From positions 4,925,501 to 4,989,500 of the forward strand of contig NZ_CP029078.1 of NCBI RefSeq assembly GCF_005222485.1: 64,000 bases of DNA, in the 5' to 3' direction. Under the pieces are notes generated by a model. That model saw only the letters and a program-made list of their open reading frames with translations, did no database searches and was not told the DNA's origin. Source of the stretch: Streptomyces griseoviridis (GTDB lineage: Bacteria > Actinomycetota > Actinomycetes > Streptomycetales > Streptomycetaceae). This document shows, piece after piece, positions 1-7,637 of the stretch. The first letter of the stretch is position 1, and each line of letters opens with the position of its first letter. Position numbers and translations under genes: made by a program.

Positions 1-969
1 GGGCAGCCCGCCGAGGGCGCCGGAGACGACGTTGGCCGTGCCCTGGCCGAGCAGTTCGCGGTCGAGGTCGGAGCGGCCGACGCGGGTGGACAGGCCGGGG
101 CGGGCGGAGACCAGCTTGTCGACGGCGACCGCGCCGAGCAGCGACTGCACACTGCACACCAGCGTGGTGGTGAGGACGGCGGCGGCGATGCCGAGCACCG
201 GGCCCTCGGGCAGCCCGGCCAGGGCGTGGCTGCTCCACGAGGGCAGTTCGACCCTGGGCACGGTGAGACCGGTGAGCGAGGCGACGGCGGTGGCACCGGC
301 GACGGCGACCAGCGCCGCGGGGACGGTCCGCAGCAGCCGCCCGGCCCGGCCGGGGACGCGCGGCCAGAGCAGCAGCAGGGTCAGGGTGAGCACGCCCACC
401 GACACGGCCGCGGGGTGCGGCCCGGCCACCTGGGCGGGCAGCGCGCGGAGGTTGTCGAGGACGGAGCTCTCCGGGGTGCCGCCGAGCACGATGTGCAGTT
501 GGGCGACGGCGATGGTGACGCCGATGCCGGCGAGCATGCCGTGCACGATGGCGGGGCTGACGGCGAGCGCGGTCCGGGCCACCCGCAGGCAGCCCAGGCC
601 CAGTTGGGCGACACCGGCGAGGACCGTGATGGCGCAGGTGGTGCGCCAGCCGTAGCGGTGGATGAGGTCGGCGGTCACCACGGTGAGGCCGGCGGCCGGG
701 CCGCTGACCTGGAGCGGGCTGCCGCCGAGCCGGCCGGCGACGAGCCCGCCGACGGCCGCGGCGACCAGGCCCGCCTGGAGCGGGGCGCCGGTGGCGAGGG
801 CGATGCCGAGGGAGAGCGGGAGCGCGATCAGGAAGACCGCGATCGAGGCGGACAGGTCGGCGCCCGCGATCCGGAAACGGCCGTTCGGGGGCGGTGGGGG
901 GCTCGGTGACTGGTGGATGTTCTTCGTCCGGGTCGGGTCGGTGGCACGAGCGGTGGCGCAGGCTGACAT
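1..969 (-). CDS. SulP-family anion transporter, N-terminal part (cut by window edge)
   Basis: The reading frame is open from an ATG at 969 to the window edge, giving 323 codons of the N-terminal half. It is very hydrophobic, with many predicted membrane spans. It includes a stretch reading GADLSASIAVFLIALPLSLG near residue 37, followed by ATGAPLQAGL and SGPAAGLTV. This is the conserved start of the SulP (SLC26-like) sulfate/bicarbonate permease core. Many Streptomyces homologues carry a STAS or carbonic-anhydrase domain after the permease; here that part lies outside the window and cannot be judged. A purine-rich GGAGGAGAC lies just upstream of the start. The gene is divergent from the lipoprotein gene at 1307. 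The family call is firm; the substrate (sulfate versus bicarbonate) is open. Confidence 0.85.
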   Translation of the reverse strand, partial: MSACATARATDPTRTKNIHQSPSPPPPPNGRFRIAGADLSASIAVFLIALPLSLGIALATGAPLQAGLVAAAVGGLVAGRLGGSPLQVSGPAAGLTVVTADLIHRYGWRTTCAITVLAGVAQLGLGCLRVARTALAVSPAIVHGMLAGIGVTIAVAQLHIVLGGTPESSVLDNLRALPAQVAGPHPAAVSVGVLTLTLLLLWPRVPGRAGRLLRTVPAALVAVAGATAVASLTGLTVPRVELPSWSSHALAGLPEGPVLGIAAAVLTTTLVCSVQSLLGAVAVDKLVSARPGLSTRVGRSDLDRELLGQGTANVVSGALGGLP

Positions 970-1306
970 GGTTCCCGTCTCCTCCGGGGCGGCGCGGTCG
1001 CGGAACAGGTGGTCCCCCGGTGATGGCGGGGGGCGGGTCGCGGCCGTGGGTCACGGCGTGCAGCGGCGGGATGAATCAACGCTTGGTAAACGAATAGTAA
1101 TTCAGAGTAAAGGCCAGGCATAGATTTTGCTGGCACATAGCGCAATATGTCACCTCCTGGAGTGAACCAGGTATTTCATCGGCTTGTCGTATTAATTCCT
1201 TCTCGGCCCCATGCGACCTTGGCGGCGCTGTCGGCACAGCCCGGCACATCACCCGAGAACGCCGTAGTCGGCGTTGGCCTCAGAGAAGGAAGAAGGTGGG
1301 CGGAAG
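970..1306. other. Divergent intergenic region, SulP and deacetylase-like lipoprotein genes
   Basis: This 337-bp region separates two divergent genes and should hold promoters for both. The part around 1080-1150 is markedly AT-rich for this genome (runs such as gtaaacgaatagtaattc). No confident -10/-35 pair or operator was recognised. The ribosome binding site for the rightward gene is the AGAAGGAAGAAGG purine run near 1285. Confidence 0.4.
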
Positions 1307-2569
1307 ATGGCCGCCACCCAGAGAATCGCGGCCGGCGCCGTGACCGTCGCGGCCTGCGCGGCGTCGCTCGCCGGCTGCGGACTCGGCTCAGGCACCACGT
1401 CGGGTGCCTCCGGTCCGCAGAAGGCCGGGCAGGCACCCCAGAACGCGGTCCGCCTCATCGGCGACGGCTCCACCGCGTACACCGGGGCGCAGCCGCACCT
1501 GCCCAGGGCCGAGCGGCTCAAGCCCGGTGAGAAGCCCCCGCAGTTCGTCGTCTTCTCGTGGGACGGCGCGGGGGAGGACAGCCAGAAGCTGTTCTCCCAC
1601 TTCCGCCAGGTCTCCAAGGACAACCACGCGACGATGACGTACTTCCTGAGCGGCGTGTACCTGCTGCCCGAGGACAAGCGCGACGAGTACAAGCCGCCGC
1701 AGCACTCGCCGGGACGCTCCGACATCGGCTTCAACGACGAGCAGGGCATCTCCGACACCGTCAAGCAGCTCCGCCTGGCGTGGCAGGAGGGCAACGAGAT
1801 CGGCACCCACTTCAACGGTCACTTCTGCGGCGCCGATGGCGGCGTCGGACAGTGGTCGGTGGAGGACTGGAAGAGCGAGATCTCGCAGGCGAAACGGTTC
1901 GTCAAGTCCTGGAAGACCAACACCGGGATGAAGAAGGCGGCCCCGCTGCCCTTCGACTACGACAAGGAACTCGTCGGGGCCCGCACGCCCTGCCTCGAAG
2001 GCCAGAAGAACTTCATGAAGGCCGCGAGCCAACTGGGCTTCCGCTACGACACCAGCGGCGTCAACAACCAGGTCTGGCCCGGCAAGAAGGAGAACCTCTG
2101 GGACCTGTCGATGCAGCTCGTGCCGTTCCCCGGGCACTCCTACGAGCAGCTCACCATGGACTACAACTTCATGGTCAACCAGTCCGGCACCCAGACCCAG
2201 GGCGACCCCGACAAGCACGCCTACTGGGGCGACCAGATGCGCGACGGCCTCCTCCAGGGCTTCCAGCGCGCCTATGACGGCAACCGCGCGCCGCTGATCA
2301 TCGGCAACCACTTCGAGTCCTGGAACGGTGGCACCTACATGAAGGCCATCCAGGAGGTCGTCGAGAACGTCTGCAACAAGCCCGACGTGCGCTGTGTCTC
2401 CTTCCGGCAGCTCGCCGACTGGCTGGACGCCCAGGACCCGCAGACCGTGGCCAAGCTGCGGAGCCTCCAGGTCGGCCAGGCCCCGAAGCAGGGCTGGGCG
2501 TCCTTCCTGTCGGCCAACCCGGCCCCCGCCCCGAAGGGCGTGCCCGGGGCACCGGCCGTCAAGCAGTGA
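1307..2569 (+). CDS. Lipoprotein with polysaccharide-deacetylase-like fold
   Basis: The 420-residue protein starts at ATG 1307, chosen because the signal peptide begins there (MAATQRIAAG) and a purine-rich ribosome binding site precedes it. An in-frame start 33 bp upstream would spoil the signal peptide. A lipobox LAGC places the lipidated Cys near residue 25, so the mature protein should be anchored outside the membrane. The body resembles NodB/CE4 polysaccharide deacetylases: an aspartate in FSWDG (about residue 86) and an H-x3-H pair in GTHFNGH act as likely metal ligands. Streptomyces genomes annotate close relatives as polysaccharide deacetylase lipoproteins. The motif spacing is unusual, so activity on peptidoglycan or another glycan is inferred, not shown. 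It converges on the ATPase gene at 2603 with only 33 bp between stops. Confidence 0.75.
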   Translation: MAATQRIAAGAVTVAACAASLAGCGLGSGTTSGASGPQKAGQAPQNAVRLIGDGSTAYTGAQPHLPRAERLKPGEKPPQFVVFSWDGAGEDSQKLFSHFRQVSKDNHATMTYFLSGVYLLPEDKRDEYKPPQHSPGRSDIGFNDEQGISDTVKQLRLAWQEGNEIGTHFNGHFCGADGGVGQWSVEDWKSEISQAKRFVKSWKTNTGMKKAAPLPFDYDKELVGARTPCLEGQKNFMKAASQLGFRYDTSGVNNQVWPGKKENLWDLSMQLVPFPGHSYEQLTMDYNFMVNQSGTQTQGDPDKHAYWGDQMRDGLLQGFQRAYDGNRAPLIIGNHFESWNGGTYMKAIQEVVENVCNKPDVRCVSFRQLADWLDAQDPQTVAKLRSLQVGQAPKQGWASFLSANPAPAPKGVPGAPAVKQ

Positions 2570-2602
2570 GCACCGAGGGCGGCCGGGATGAGGGGACAGC
2601 CC

Positions 2603-3583
2603 CTAGACGTCGGCCGTGACGCCCTCGCGGAGCACGAAGCCGGGGTCGACCTGCGCCGCCAGGTCGGCCCCGGTGCGCGCGTTGCCCCAGGATTCGGCGT
2701 TCTTCAGGTGGAAGTGCACCGTCTGCCGGGTGTAGCGGTCCCAGTCGCGCAGCTCGTAGGTGGTGTCCGCGGCGTTCTGGAGGGTGCGCAGGGCGGCGCG
2801 GTTGGTGTCCTCCAGGAACTCGAACCGGGGCGGGCGGCCCTTCTCCATGGCGCGCACCCAGTCCGAGTGCCCGACCGTCACCAGCAGGTCGTCCCCGACC
2901 TCGGCGCGGAGGAAGTCGAGGTCGTCCTCGCCCTGCACCTTGTTGCCGACGACCTTGAGGGCGACCCCGAAGTCGCGGGCGTACTCCTTGTACTGGCGGT
3001 AGACGGAGACCCCCTTCCGGGTCGGCTCGGCGACGAGGAACGTGATGTCGAAGCGGGTGAACATGCCGGAGGCGAAGGAGTCGGAGCCGGCCGTCATGTC
3101 GACCACCACGTACTCGTCGCGCCCGTCCACCAGGTGGTTCAGGCACAGCTCCACCGCTCCGGTCTTGGAGTGGTAGCAGGCGACCCCGAGGTCGGCGTCG
3201 GTGAAGGGGCCGGTGACCATCAAACGGACGGCGCCGCCGTCGAGTTCCACCGGCCGGGCGCAGGCGTCGTAGACCGGGTTGTTCTCGTTCACCCGCAGCA
3301 GCCGGGAGCCCTCGCCCGGCGGAGTCGTCTTGATCATCGTCTCGGCGGAGGCGATGCGCGGGTTGGAGCCGCGGAGGTAGTCCTTGATCAGCGGCAGCCG
3401 GTCGCCCATCGCGGGCAGCGCGGCGGCGGCCGCCTCGTCCAGGCCGAGCGCCGGGCCCAGGTGCTGGTTGATGTCCGCGTCGACGGCGACGACCGGGGCG
3501 CCGGTGGCCGCGAGGTGGCGGATGAACAGGGAGGACAGCGTGGTCTTGCCGCTGCCGCCCTTCCCGACGAAAGCAATTTTCAT
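2603..3583 (-). CDS. CooC/MinD-type P-loop ATPase
   Basis: The 326-residue soluble protein begins MKIAFVGKGGSGKTT, a deviant Walker A motif (GKGGSGKTT, residues 7-15) with the extra lysine typical of the SIMIBI MinD/ParA/CooC class. The start at 3583 places the motif at the N-terminus as in the family; a start 39 bp upstream is possible but lacks a better ribosome binding site. VVAVDADINQHLG (switch region) and YVVVDMTAG (Walker B-like) follow. CooC proteins use ATP to help metal insertion into enzymes. In S. coelicolor the equivalent gene is annotated only as an ATP/GTP-binding protein, and no client is visible here. It is divergent from the gene at 3685, with about 100 bp between starts. 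Confidence 0.75.
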   Translation of the reverse strand: MKIAFVGKGGSGKTTLSSLFIRHLAATGAPVVAVDADINQHLGPALGLDEAAAAALPAMGDRLPLIKDYLRGSNPRIASAETMIKTTPPGEGSRLLRVNENNPVYDACARPVELDGGAVRLMVTGPFTDADLGVACYHSKTGAVELCLNHLVDGRDEYVVVDMTAGSDSFASGMFTRFDITFLVAEPTRKGVSVYRQYKEYARDFGVALKVVGNKVQGEDDLDFLRAEVGDDLLVTVGHSDWVRAMEKGRPPRFEFLEDTNRAALRTLQNAADTTYELRDWDRYTRQTVHFHLKNAESWGNARTGADLAAQVDPGFVLREGVTADV

Positions 3584-3684
3584 GTTCACAAAGGGTAGTG
3601 GCTCGATAGCTGTGGGTGGCATGCGATCGTGAAGAACACCACTCCTTCGGGGAGCGGCGGCACGGTGTGCGTAGGGTCGTACTC

Positions 3685-4512
3685 ATGAGTACGCCAGGCG
3701 CGACCGCCGATCCGCTCGCGACCCTGGGCTCGCTGCCCGGTGTGGCCGAGTCCGTGGAGTCCGTACGCAAGGCCGTGGACCGGGTCTACGGACACCGGGT
3801 GATGCGACGGCGCAGCACCGAGATCACCGCGGAGGCGGCGCTGCGCGGCGCGCGCGGTTCCGCCGCGCTCTCCGGCTCCGACTGGGCCCTCGAAGAGGTG
3901 CGCAGACGCACCGACTTCAGCGGCGACGACGACGCGCGCGTGGTGGGCGCCGCGCTGCGGCTGACCGCCGAGGCGGGTCAACTGCTGTCCATCTGGCGGC
4001 AGTCGCCGCTGCGGGTGCTGGCCCGGCTGCACCTGGTGGCCGCGGCGGGCGGCAGCGCCGACGACATCGGCCGGCCGCGTCAGGAGGGCGAACAGGTCGA
4101 CGAGCCGCTCGTGGAACTGCCGCTGCCCGGCGCCGCCGAGGTGCACGGACGCCTGGAGGGCCTCGCCGGGCTGGTCATCGCCGGAAGCGCCGCGCCCGCC
4201 CTGGTGACGGCCGCCATCGTGCACGGCGAACTGCTCGCGTTGCGCCCCTTCACGTCGCGCAACGGCCTGGTCGCGCGGACCGCCGAACGGGTCGTCCTGG
4301 TGGGCAGCGGCCTCGACCCGAAGTCCGTCTGCCCGGCCGAGGTCGGCCACGCCGAACTGGGGCGCGCGGCCTATCTGGCGGCCCTCGACGGCTACGTCTC
4401 CGGTACCCCCGAGGGGATGGCCGCCTGGATCGCGCACTGCGCGCGGGCGGTGGAACTGGGCGCCCGCGAGTCGACGGCCGTCTGCGAGGCGCTCCAGCGC
4501 GGCGCGGCCTGA
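3685..4512 (+). CDS. Conserved protein of Streptomyces, Fic-like/'oxidoreductase' annotation
   Basis: This 275-residue, largely alpha-helical protein is rich in Ala, Arg and Glu. The start is ATG 3685; a longer in-frame extension into the divergent promoter is less likely. The central part reads HGELLALRPFTSRNGLVART (near residue 180), which recalls the Fic-domain core HPFxxxNGR, but the catalytic His is replaced by Arg (LRPF). Orthologues at this position in Streptomyces (next to the HAD phosphatase and the Ms1-like RNA) are usually annotated oxidoreductase without biochemical support. I see no NAD-binding motif, so a degenerate Fic-like fold is the better description. Its function is unknown. 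Confidence 0.6.
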   Translation: MSTPGATADPLATLGSLPGVAESVESVRKAVDRVYGHRVMRRRSTEITAEAALRGARGSAALSGSDWALEEVRRRTDFSGDDDARVVGAALRLTAEAGQLLSIWRQSPLRVLARLHLVAAAGGSADDIGRPRQEGEQVDEPLVELPLPGAAEVHGRLEGLAGLVIAGSAAPALVTAAIVHGELLALRPFTSRNGLVARTAERVVLVGSGLDPKSVCPAEVGHAELGRAAYLAALDGYVSGTPEGMAAWIAHCARAVELGARESTAVCEALQRGAA

Positions 4513-4580
4513 CGGGGGGCGTGGGAACGAGGTTCGGGGCGGCGTGAAGCCGAGGAACCGGAACCCGGGGAACCGGCAGG

Positions 4581-4715
4581 CCGGAAAGCGGGGAACTGGC
4601 AAGCCGGGAAACCGGCGGACCGGAAAGCGGGGAACCGGCAGGCCCGGGATACCGTCGGACCGGAAAGCGGGGAACTGGCGGGCCGGGAAACCGGCGAACC
4701 GGGAAACCAGGTAAA
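4581..4715. repeat. 39-40-bp imperfect tandem repeat
   Basis: The unit starting ccggaaagcgggga recurs at 4581, 4620 and 4660 (period 39-40 bp), followed by a decayed fourth copy built of ccgggaaacc. It lies just after the stop of the gene at 4512 and does not code. The short internal motif gggaaccgg also repeats within each unit. Confidence 0.75.
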
Positions 4716-4727
4716 CGGCCCCGAACA

Positions 4728-5035
4728 GAGTTGCGGCGGTACGAGTTCTCGTACCGCCGCCGACATGTCCACCCGGGTTACCAAGCGTCCTCGAAGTGTT
4801 GCCCATCAGGTCGGGAACTCTGCCCGTCCCTGGTGCGGCTGGCCCGTAATCGACGGGTCGACGTCGCGTGGGTGCCCGGTGTCCATGCCCGGTCCGTGGG
4901 GCCGTATGCGTCGGGTGAAGGTGATCCTCTCGGATGGCCTTGGTCTCGCGGGCCGTTGAATCCTTTGTACTCCAGGACCGCGGAGAGCGGAACCCCCACC
5001 TGCAGTTCTTTACTTTTACGCTCAATCAGGTACGA
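4728..5035 (-). ncRNA. Probable Ms1/6S-like RNA (scr3559-type)
   Basis: This intergenic stretch of roughly 300 nt has no coding signal. It lies directly downstream of the HAD phosphatase gene on the same strand. In mycobacteria the abundant Ms1 (MTS2823) RNA sits in exactly this place after the orthologous gene Rv3661. In S. coelicolor a 6S-like RNA has been reported between SCO3558 and SCO3559, the orthologous interval. The 3' end is marked by a perfect 13-bp-arm hairpin at 4733-4760. The 5' end is estimated; an AT-rich patch with gtaaaagtaaag near 5015 could be its promoter region. The location and terminator are solid; the identity and exact ends are inference. Confidence 0.6.
4733..4760 (-). 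terminator. Perfect 28-nt palindrome, likely terminator of the Ms1-like RNA
   Basis: Two exact 13-nt arms (4733-4745 and 4748-4760, gcggcggtacgag and its complement) are separated by tt. No U-tract follows on either strand, which is common in Streptomyces. It sits between convergent transcription units (the gene ending at 4512 and the RNA/HAD gene on the minus strand) and may act in both directions. Confidence 0.65.
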
Positions 5036-5084
5036 AACGGGCGGGTTTCGGACAGGTGCGGTGGAGGGGGTGGACAACGGTGCC

Positions 5085-5918
5085 TCAGACGGCCGTCGCG
5101 CGTCGGCGGCTCGAGTACCAGACCAGGCCCGCGGTGGCCGCGGCGGCGCCTATCGCGGCGGCTGCCACCAGCGCCGGACGGGGCGGCACGGAGAAGGCCG
5201 GGATGCGCTGCTTGAGACGCACGGGACGGTGGAAGTCGAGTATCGGCCACTCGCGGGCGACGGCCTCCCGGCGCAGCGACCTGTCCGGGTTCACGGCGTG
5301 CGGATGGCCGACGCTCTCCAGCATCGGCAGATCGGTCACCGAGTCGCTGTACGCGTAGCAGCGCTCCAGGTCGTACCCCTCGGACTCGGCCAGCTCCCGT
5401 ATCGCCTCGGCCTTCGTCGGGCCGTACGCGTAGTACTCCACCTCCCCGGTGAAGCAGCCGTCGTCGCCGACCACCATGCGGGTCGCCACCACGCGGTCCG
5501 CGCCGAGCAGCTCGCCGATCGGCTCGACCACCTCGGCACCCGACGTCGAGACGATGACGACGTCCCGGCCGGCCGTGTGGTGCTCCTCGATGAGGGAGGC
5601 GGCCTCGTCGTAGATGATCGGGTCGATCAGGTCGTGGAGCGTCTCGGCGACGATCTCCTTGACCTGTCGGACGTTCCAGCCGCGCACCATCCCGGAGAGG
5701 TACTCGCGGGTGCGTTCCATCTGGTCGTGGTCCATACCGCCGACGAGGAACACGAACTGCGCGTAGGCGGCCCGCAAGGCCGCCCTGCGGTTGATCAGAC
5801 CGCCTTGGTAGAAGGACTTGCTGAACGTGAGCGTGCTCGACTTGGCAATGACCGTCTTGTCCAGATCGAAGAAGGCGGCTGTGCGAGGCAAGGACCGGTT
5901 ATCCACGCCCCTGAGCAT
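5085..5918 (-). CDS. HAD-IB family phosphatase with C-terminal membrane anchor
   Basis: The 277-residue protein has all HAD motifs. Motif I is FFDLDKT with nucleophile Asp18 and acid/base Asp20, motif II is VVIVSTSGAEV, and motif IV is YSDSVTDLPML. These place it in subfamily IB (SerB-like). The C-terminal 35 residues form one membrane span followed by an Arg-rich tail (SSRRRATAV), so the enzyme is probably tethered to the inner face of the membrane. Orthologues are SCO3558 (annotated morphological differentiation-associated protein) and mycobacterial Rv3661. Its substrate is unknown. The gene is flanked by two conserved small RNAs and is divergent from the Ssd/Tad operon, an order kept in mycobacteria. 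Confidence 0.9.
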   Translation of the reverse strand: MLRGVDNRSLPRTAAFFDLDKTVIAKSSTLTFSKSFYQGGLINRRAALRAAYAQFVFLVGGMDHDQMERTREYLSGMVRGWNVRQVKEIVAETLHDLIDPIIYDEAASLIEEHHTAGRDVVIVSTSGAEVVEPIGELLGADRVVATRMVVGDDGCFTGEVEYYAYGPTKAEAIRELAESEGYDLERCYAYSDSVTDLPMLESVGHPHAVNPDRSLRREAVAREWPILDFHRPVRLKQRIPAFSVPPRPALVAAAAIGAAAATAGLVWYSSRRRATAV

Positions 5919-5994
5919 AGGGGCAGCCCATTCGGCGTAAGGTGTGGCGCGTGGGTTTGCCTGAGAAGGCTCTCGGGTACACCATGGAAGTCAC

Positions 5995-6092
5995 GGATCG
6001 TTCGCGACCGTGCTAACCCGGCCCGACTCCTCCCCCCCGAGTCGGCCGTGGGGACGACCCCCGCTCTCCCCCCCGGCGGGGGTCGTCGCATG
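5995..6092 (+). ncRNA. 6C RNA
   Basis: The signature of the actinobacterial 6C RNA is visible: two consecutive hairpins whose loops each contain at least six cytosines. Hairpin 1 has arms ccgactc (6023-6029) and gagtcgg (6039-6045) with a loop of ctccccccc. Hairpin 2 has perfect 12-bp arms at 6053-6064 and 6076-6087 with an 11-nt loop containing seven Cs. The position is also diagnostic: in M. tuberculosis the 6C RNA (B11) lies between Rv3660c (ssd) and Rv3661 (HAD), as here. It runs in the same direction as ssd. The 5' end is approximate. C-rich loops of this RNA are thought to pair with G-rich Shine-Dalgarno regions. Confidence 0.9.
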
Positions 6093-6287
6093 TCCGGGTG
6101 GGTTTTCCAGGTCTTCTGCGCGGCTGTGAAGCCGGTACATGGCGGCTGCGGCCGCCTTTTTCATGACCACCTTTTATCACTCTCCGTAATGGTCAGGCTG
6201 CTCTGTGGAGGGTGTAGGGGGTCGCGCGAGGGGCTGTGGGGCGCGATACGGGCCGTGGTGCCGTGGTCACCGGTATGGGTGATGAAG

Positions 6288-6334
6288 TTATTCACAGGCT
6301 CTGAGTCGTCCACAGATTTCGACCAAGATCCACA
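6288..6334 (+). promoter_or_regulatory. Cluster of DnaA-box-like sequences upstream of ssd
   Basis: Three 9-mers in the same orientation occur within 47 bp: ttattcaca (6288-6296), tcgtccaca (6306-6314) and agatccaca (6326-6334). The second fits the Streptomyces DnaA-box consensus, the first resembles the E. coli form, and the third is weaker. They lie about 200 bp before the ssd start in an otherwise empty divergent region (5919-6533) shared with the 6C RNA. Binding by DnaA is inferred from sequence only. Confidence 0.4.
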
Positions 6335-6533
6335 ACATTTCCGCGATCCCCGCATCGTGATTCCCGAGGCGCGACGCTCGCACCGACTTCACGACCGGAG
6401 CCGGTTTGTCGGGCGGGTTCGGCCGTTTCTATGGGCCGTGCATATGAGGGACCCCTTTCCGGTTCCTCGCGCCTTTCGGAATCGCCCGGCCGCGCGTACG
6501 GCGCGGCCGGCACAGCGAAGGGGGACGCGGACC

Positions 6534-7637
6534 GTGTCAGGAGCCGTCACACACGAACCACCACCCGCCGCCTCCGGGCGGCAGGCCGGACCACTGATCG
6601 TCACGGAGGACGCCCAACTGCTCGACGACCTGCTGCGGTTGTGCGCGGCCGCCGGGGCCACACCCGAGGTCCACCACTCGGTGCCCGAGCCCGCCGGACG
6701 CTGGGAGGCGGCACCGCTCGTACTGGTCGGCGACGACGCCGCCCGCCGGGTGCGCGGGGCCGGCCGCAGAAGAGGAGTGGTGCTCGTCGGCCGCGACCAG
6801 GACGACTCGGGCGTCTGGCGGCGGGCCGTCGAGATCGGCGCCGACCACGTCCTGATGCTGCCCGACGGCGAACAGTGGCTCGTCGACCGGATCGCCGACG
6901 TCGCCGAGGGCGTCGGCAGGCCCGCTCTCACCGTCGGCGTGATCGGCGGACGCGGCGGGGCCGGGGCCTCCACGCTCGCCTGCGCCCTCGCCGTCACCTC
7001 CGCGCGTGAGGGGCTGCGCACGCTGCTCGTGGACGCCGATCCGCTCGGCGGCGGCCTCGACGTCCTCCTGGGCGGCGAGACCGCCGACGGACTGCGCTGG
7101 CCCGCCTTCGCGGCCTCCCGGGGCCGGGTCGGCGGCGGCGCCCTGGAGGAGTCCCTCCCCCGCCTCCACTCCCTCCGGGTCCTCAGCTGGGACCGCGGCG
7201 ACTGCCTCGCCGTCCCGCCGCAGGCCGTCCGGGCGGTCCTGGCCGCGGGCCGGAGGCGGGGCGGCACGGTCGTCGTCGACCTGCCCAGGCGCCTCGACGA
7301 AGGGGTCGCCGAGACCCTCGCCCAACTCGACCTCGGCCTCCTCGTCGTCCCGGCCGAACTGCGGGCCGTCGCGGCGGCCGGCCGGATCGCCTCCGTCGTC
7401 GGCATGGTGGTGCGCGATCTGCGGGTCGCCGTGCGCGGTCCCTACGCGCCCGGACTCGACGACCGCGAGGTGGCACGCCTGCTCGGGCTGCCGCTGGCAG
7501 GCGAGGTGCCCGTCGAGTCGGGGCTGCTGCGCCCCGGCGAGGGCAGGACACCGCCGGGCGCGGCGGGCCGCGGACCGCTGGCGCGCTTCTGCAAGGGGTT
7601 CTGGGAGCGCGCGCTTGTCGAGGCGGGGAACACATGA
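6534..7637 (+). CDS. ssd: Ssd/CpaE-like ATPase (septum site-determining protein, TadZ role)
   Basis: The 367-residue protein starts at GTG 6534, chosen for the gaaggggga ribosome binding site 9 bp upstream. The N-terminal 130 residues form a receiver-like pseudo-domain (VLVGRDQDD). A ParA/MinD-type ATPase domain follows with a deviant Walker A GGRGGAGAST near residues 138-147, in which the usual P-loop GK is Gly-Ala. The next elements are LLVDADPLGGGLD and VVVDLPRRL. This matches the actinobacterial CpaE-homologue family found beside the helicase/secretion locus. In M. tuberculosis the orthologue Rv3660c is a septum-site regulator. Its stop overlaps the tadA start by 4 bp (ATGA), so the two are translationally coupled. 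Confidence 0.88.
   Translation: MSGAVTHEPPPAASGRQAGPLIVTEDAQLLDDLLRLCAAAGATPEVHHSVPEPAGRWEAAPLVLVGDDAARRVRGAGRRRGVVLVGRDQDDSGVWRRAVEIGADHVLMLPDGEQWLVDRIADVAEGVGRPALTVGVIGGRGGAGASTLACALAVTSAREGLRTLLVDADPLGGGLDVLLGGETADGLRWPAFAASRGRVGGGALEESLPRLHSLRVLSWDRGDCLAVPPQAVRAVLAAGRRRGGTVVVDLPRRLDEGVAETLAQLDLGLLVVPAELRAVAAAGRIASVVGMVVRDLRVAVRGPYAPGLDDREVARLLGLPLAGEVPVESGLLRPGEGRTPPGAAGRGPLARFCKGFWERALVEAGNT

Noticed and set aside
32..909. Long plus-strand frames over the SulP gene
   Set aside because: They are low-complexity Arg/Gly/Pro-rich translations of the antisense strand of a clear membrane protein frame.
3586..5025. 479-codon minus-strand frame across 4.5-5.0 kb
   Set aside because: It reads antisense through a real gene and then through the repeat and RNA region. 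Its FPGLPVPRFPA-type repeats are only the translation of the 39-bp array.
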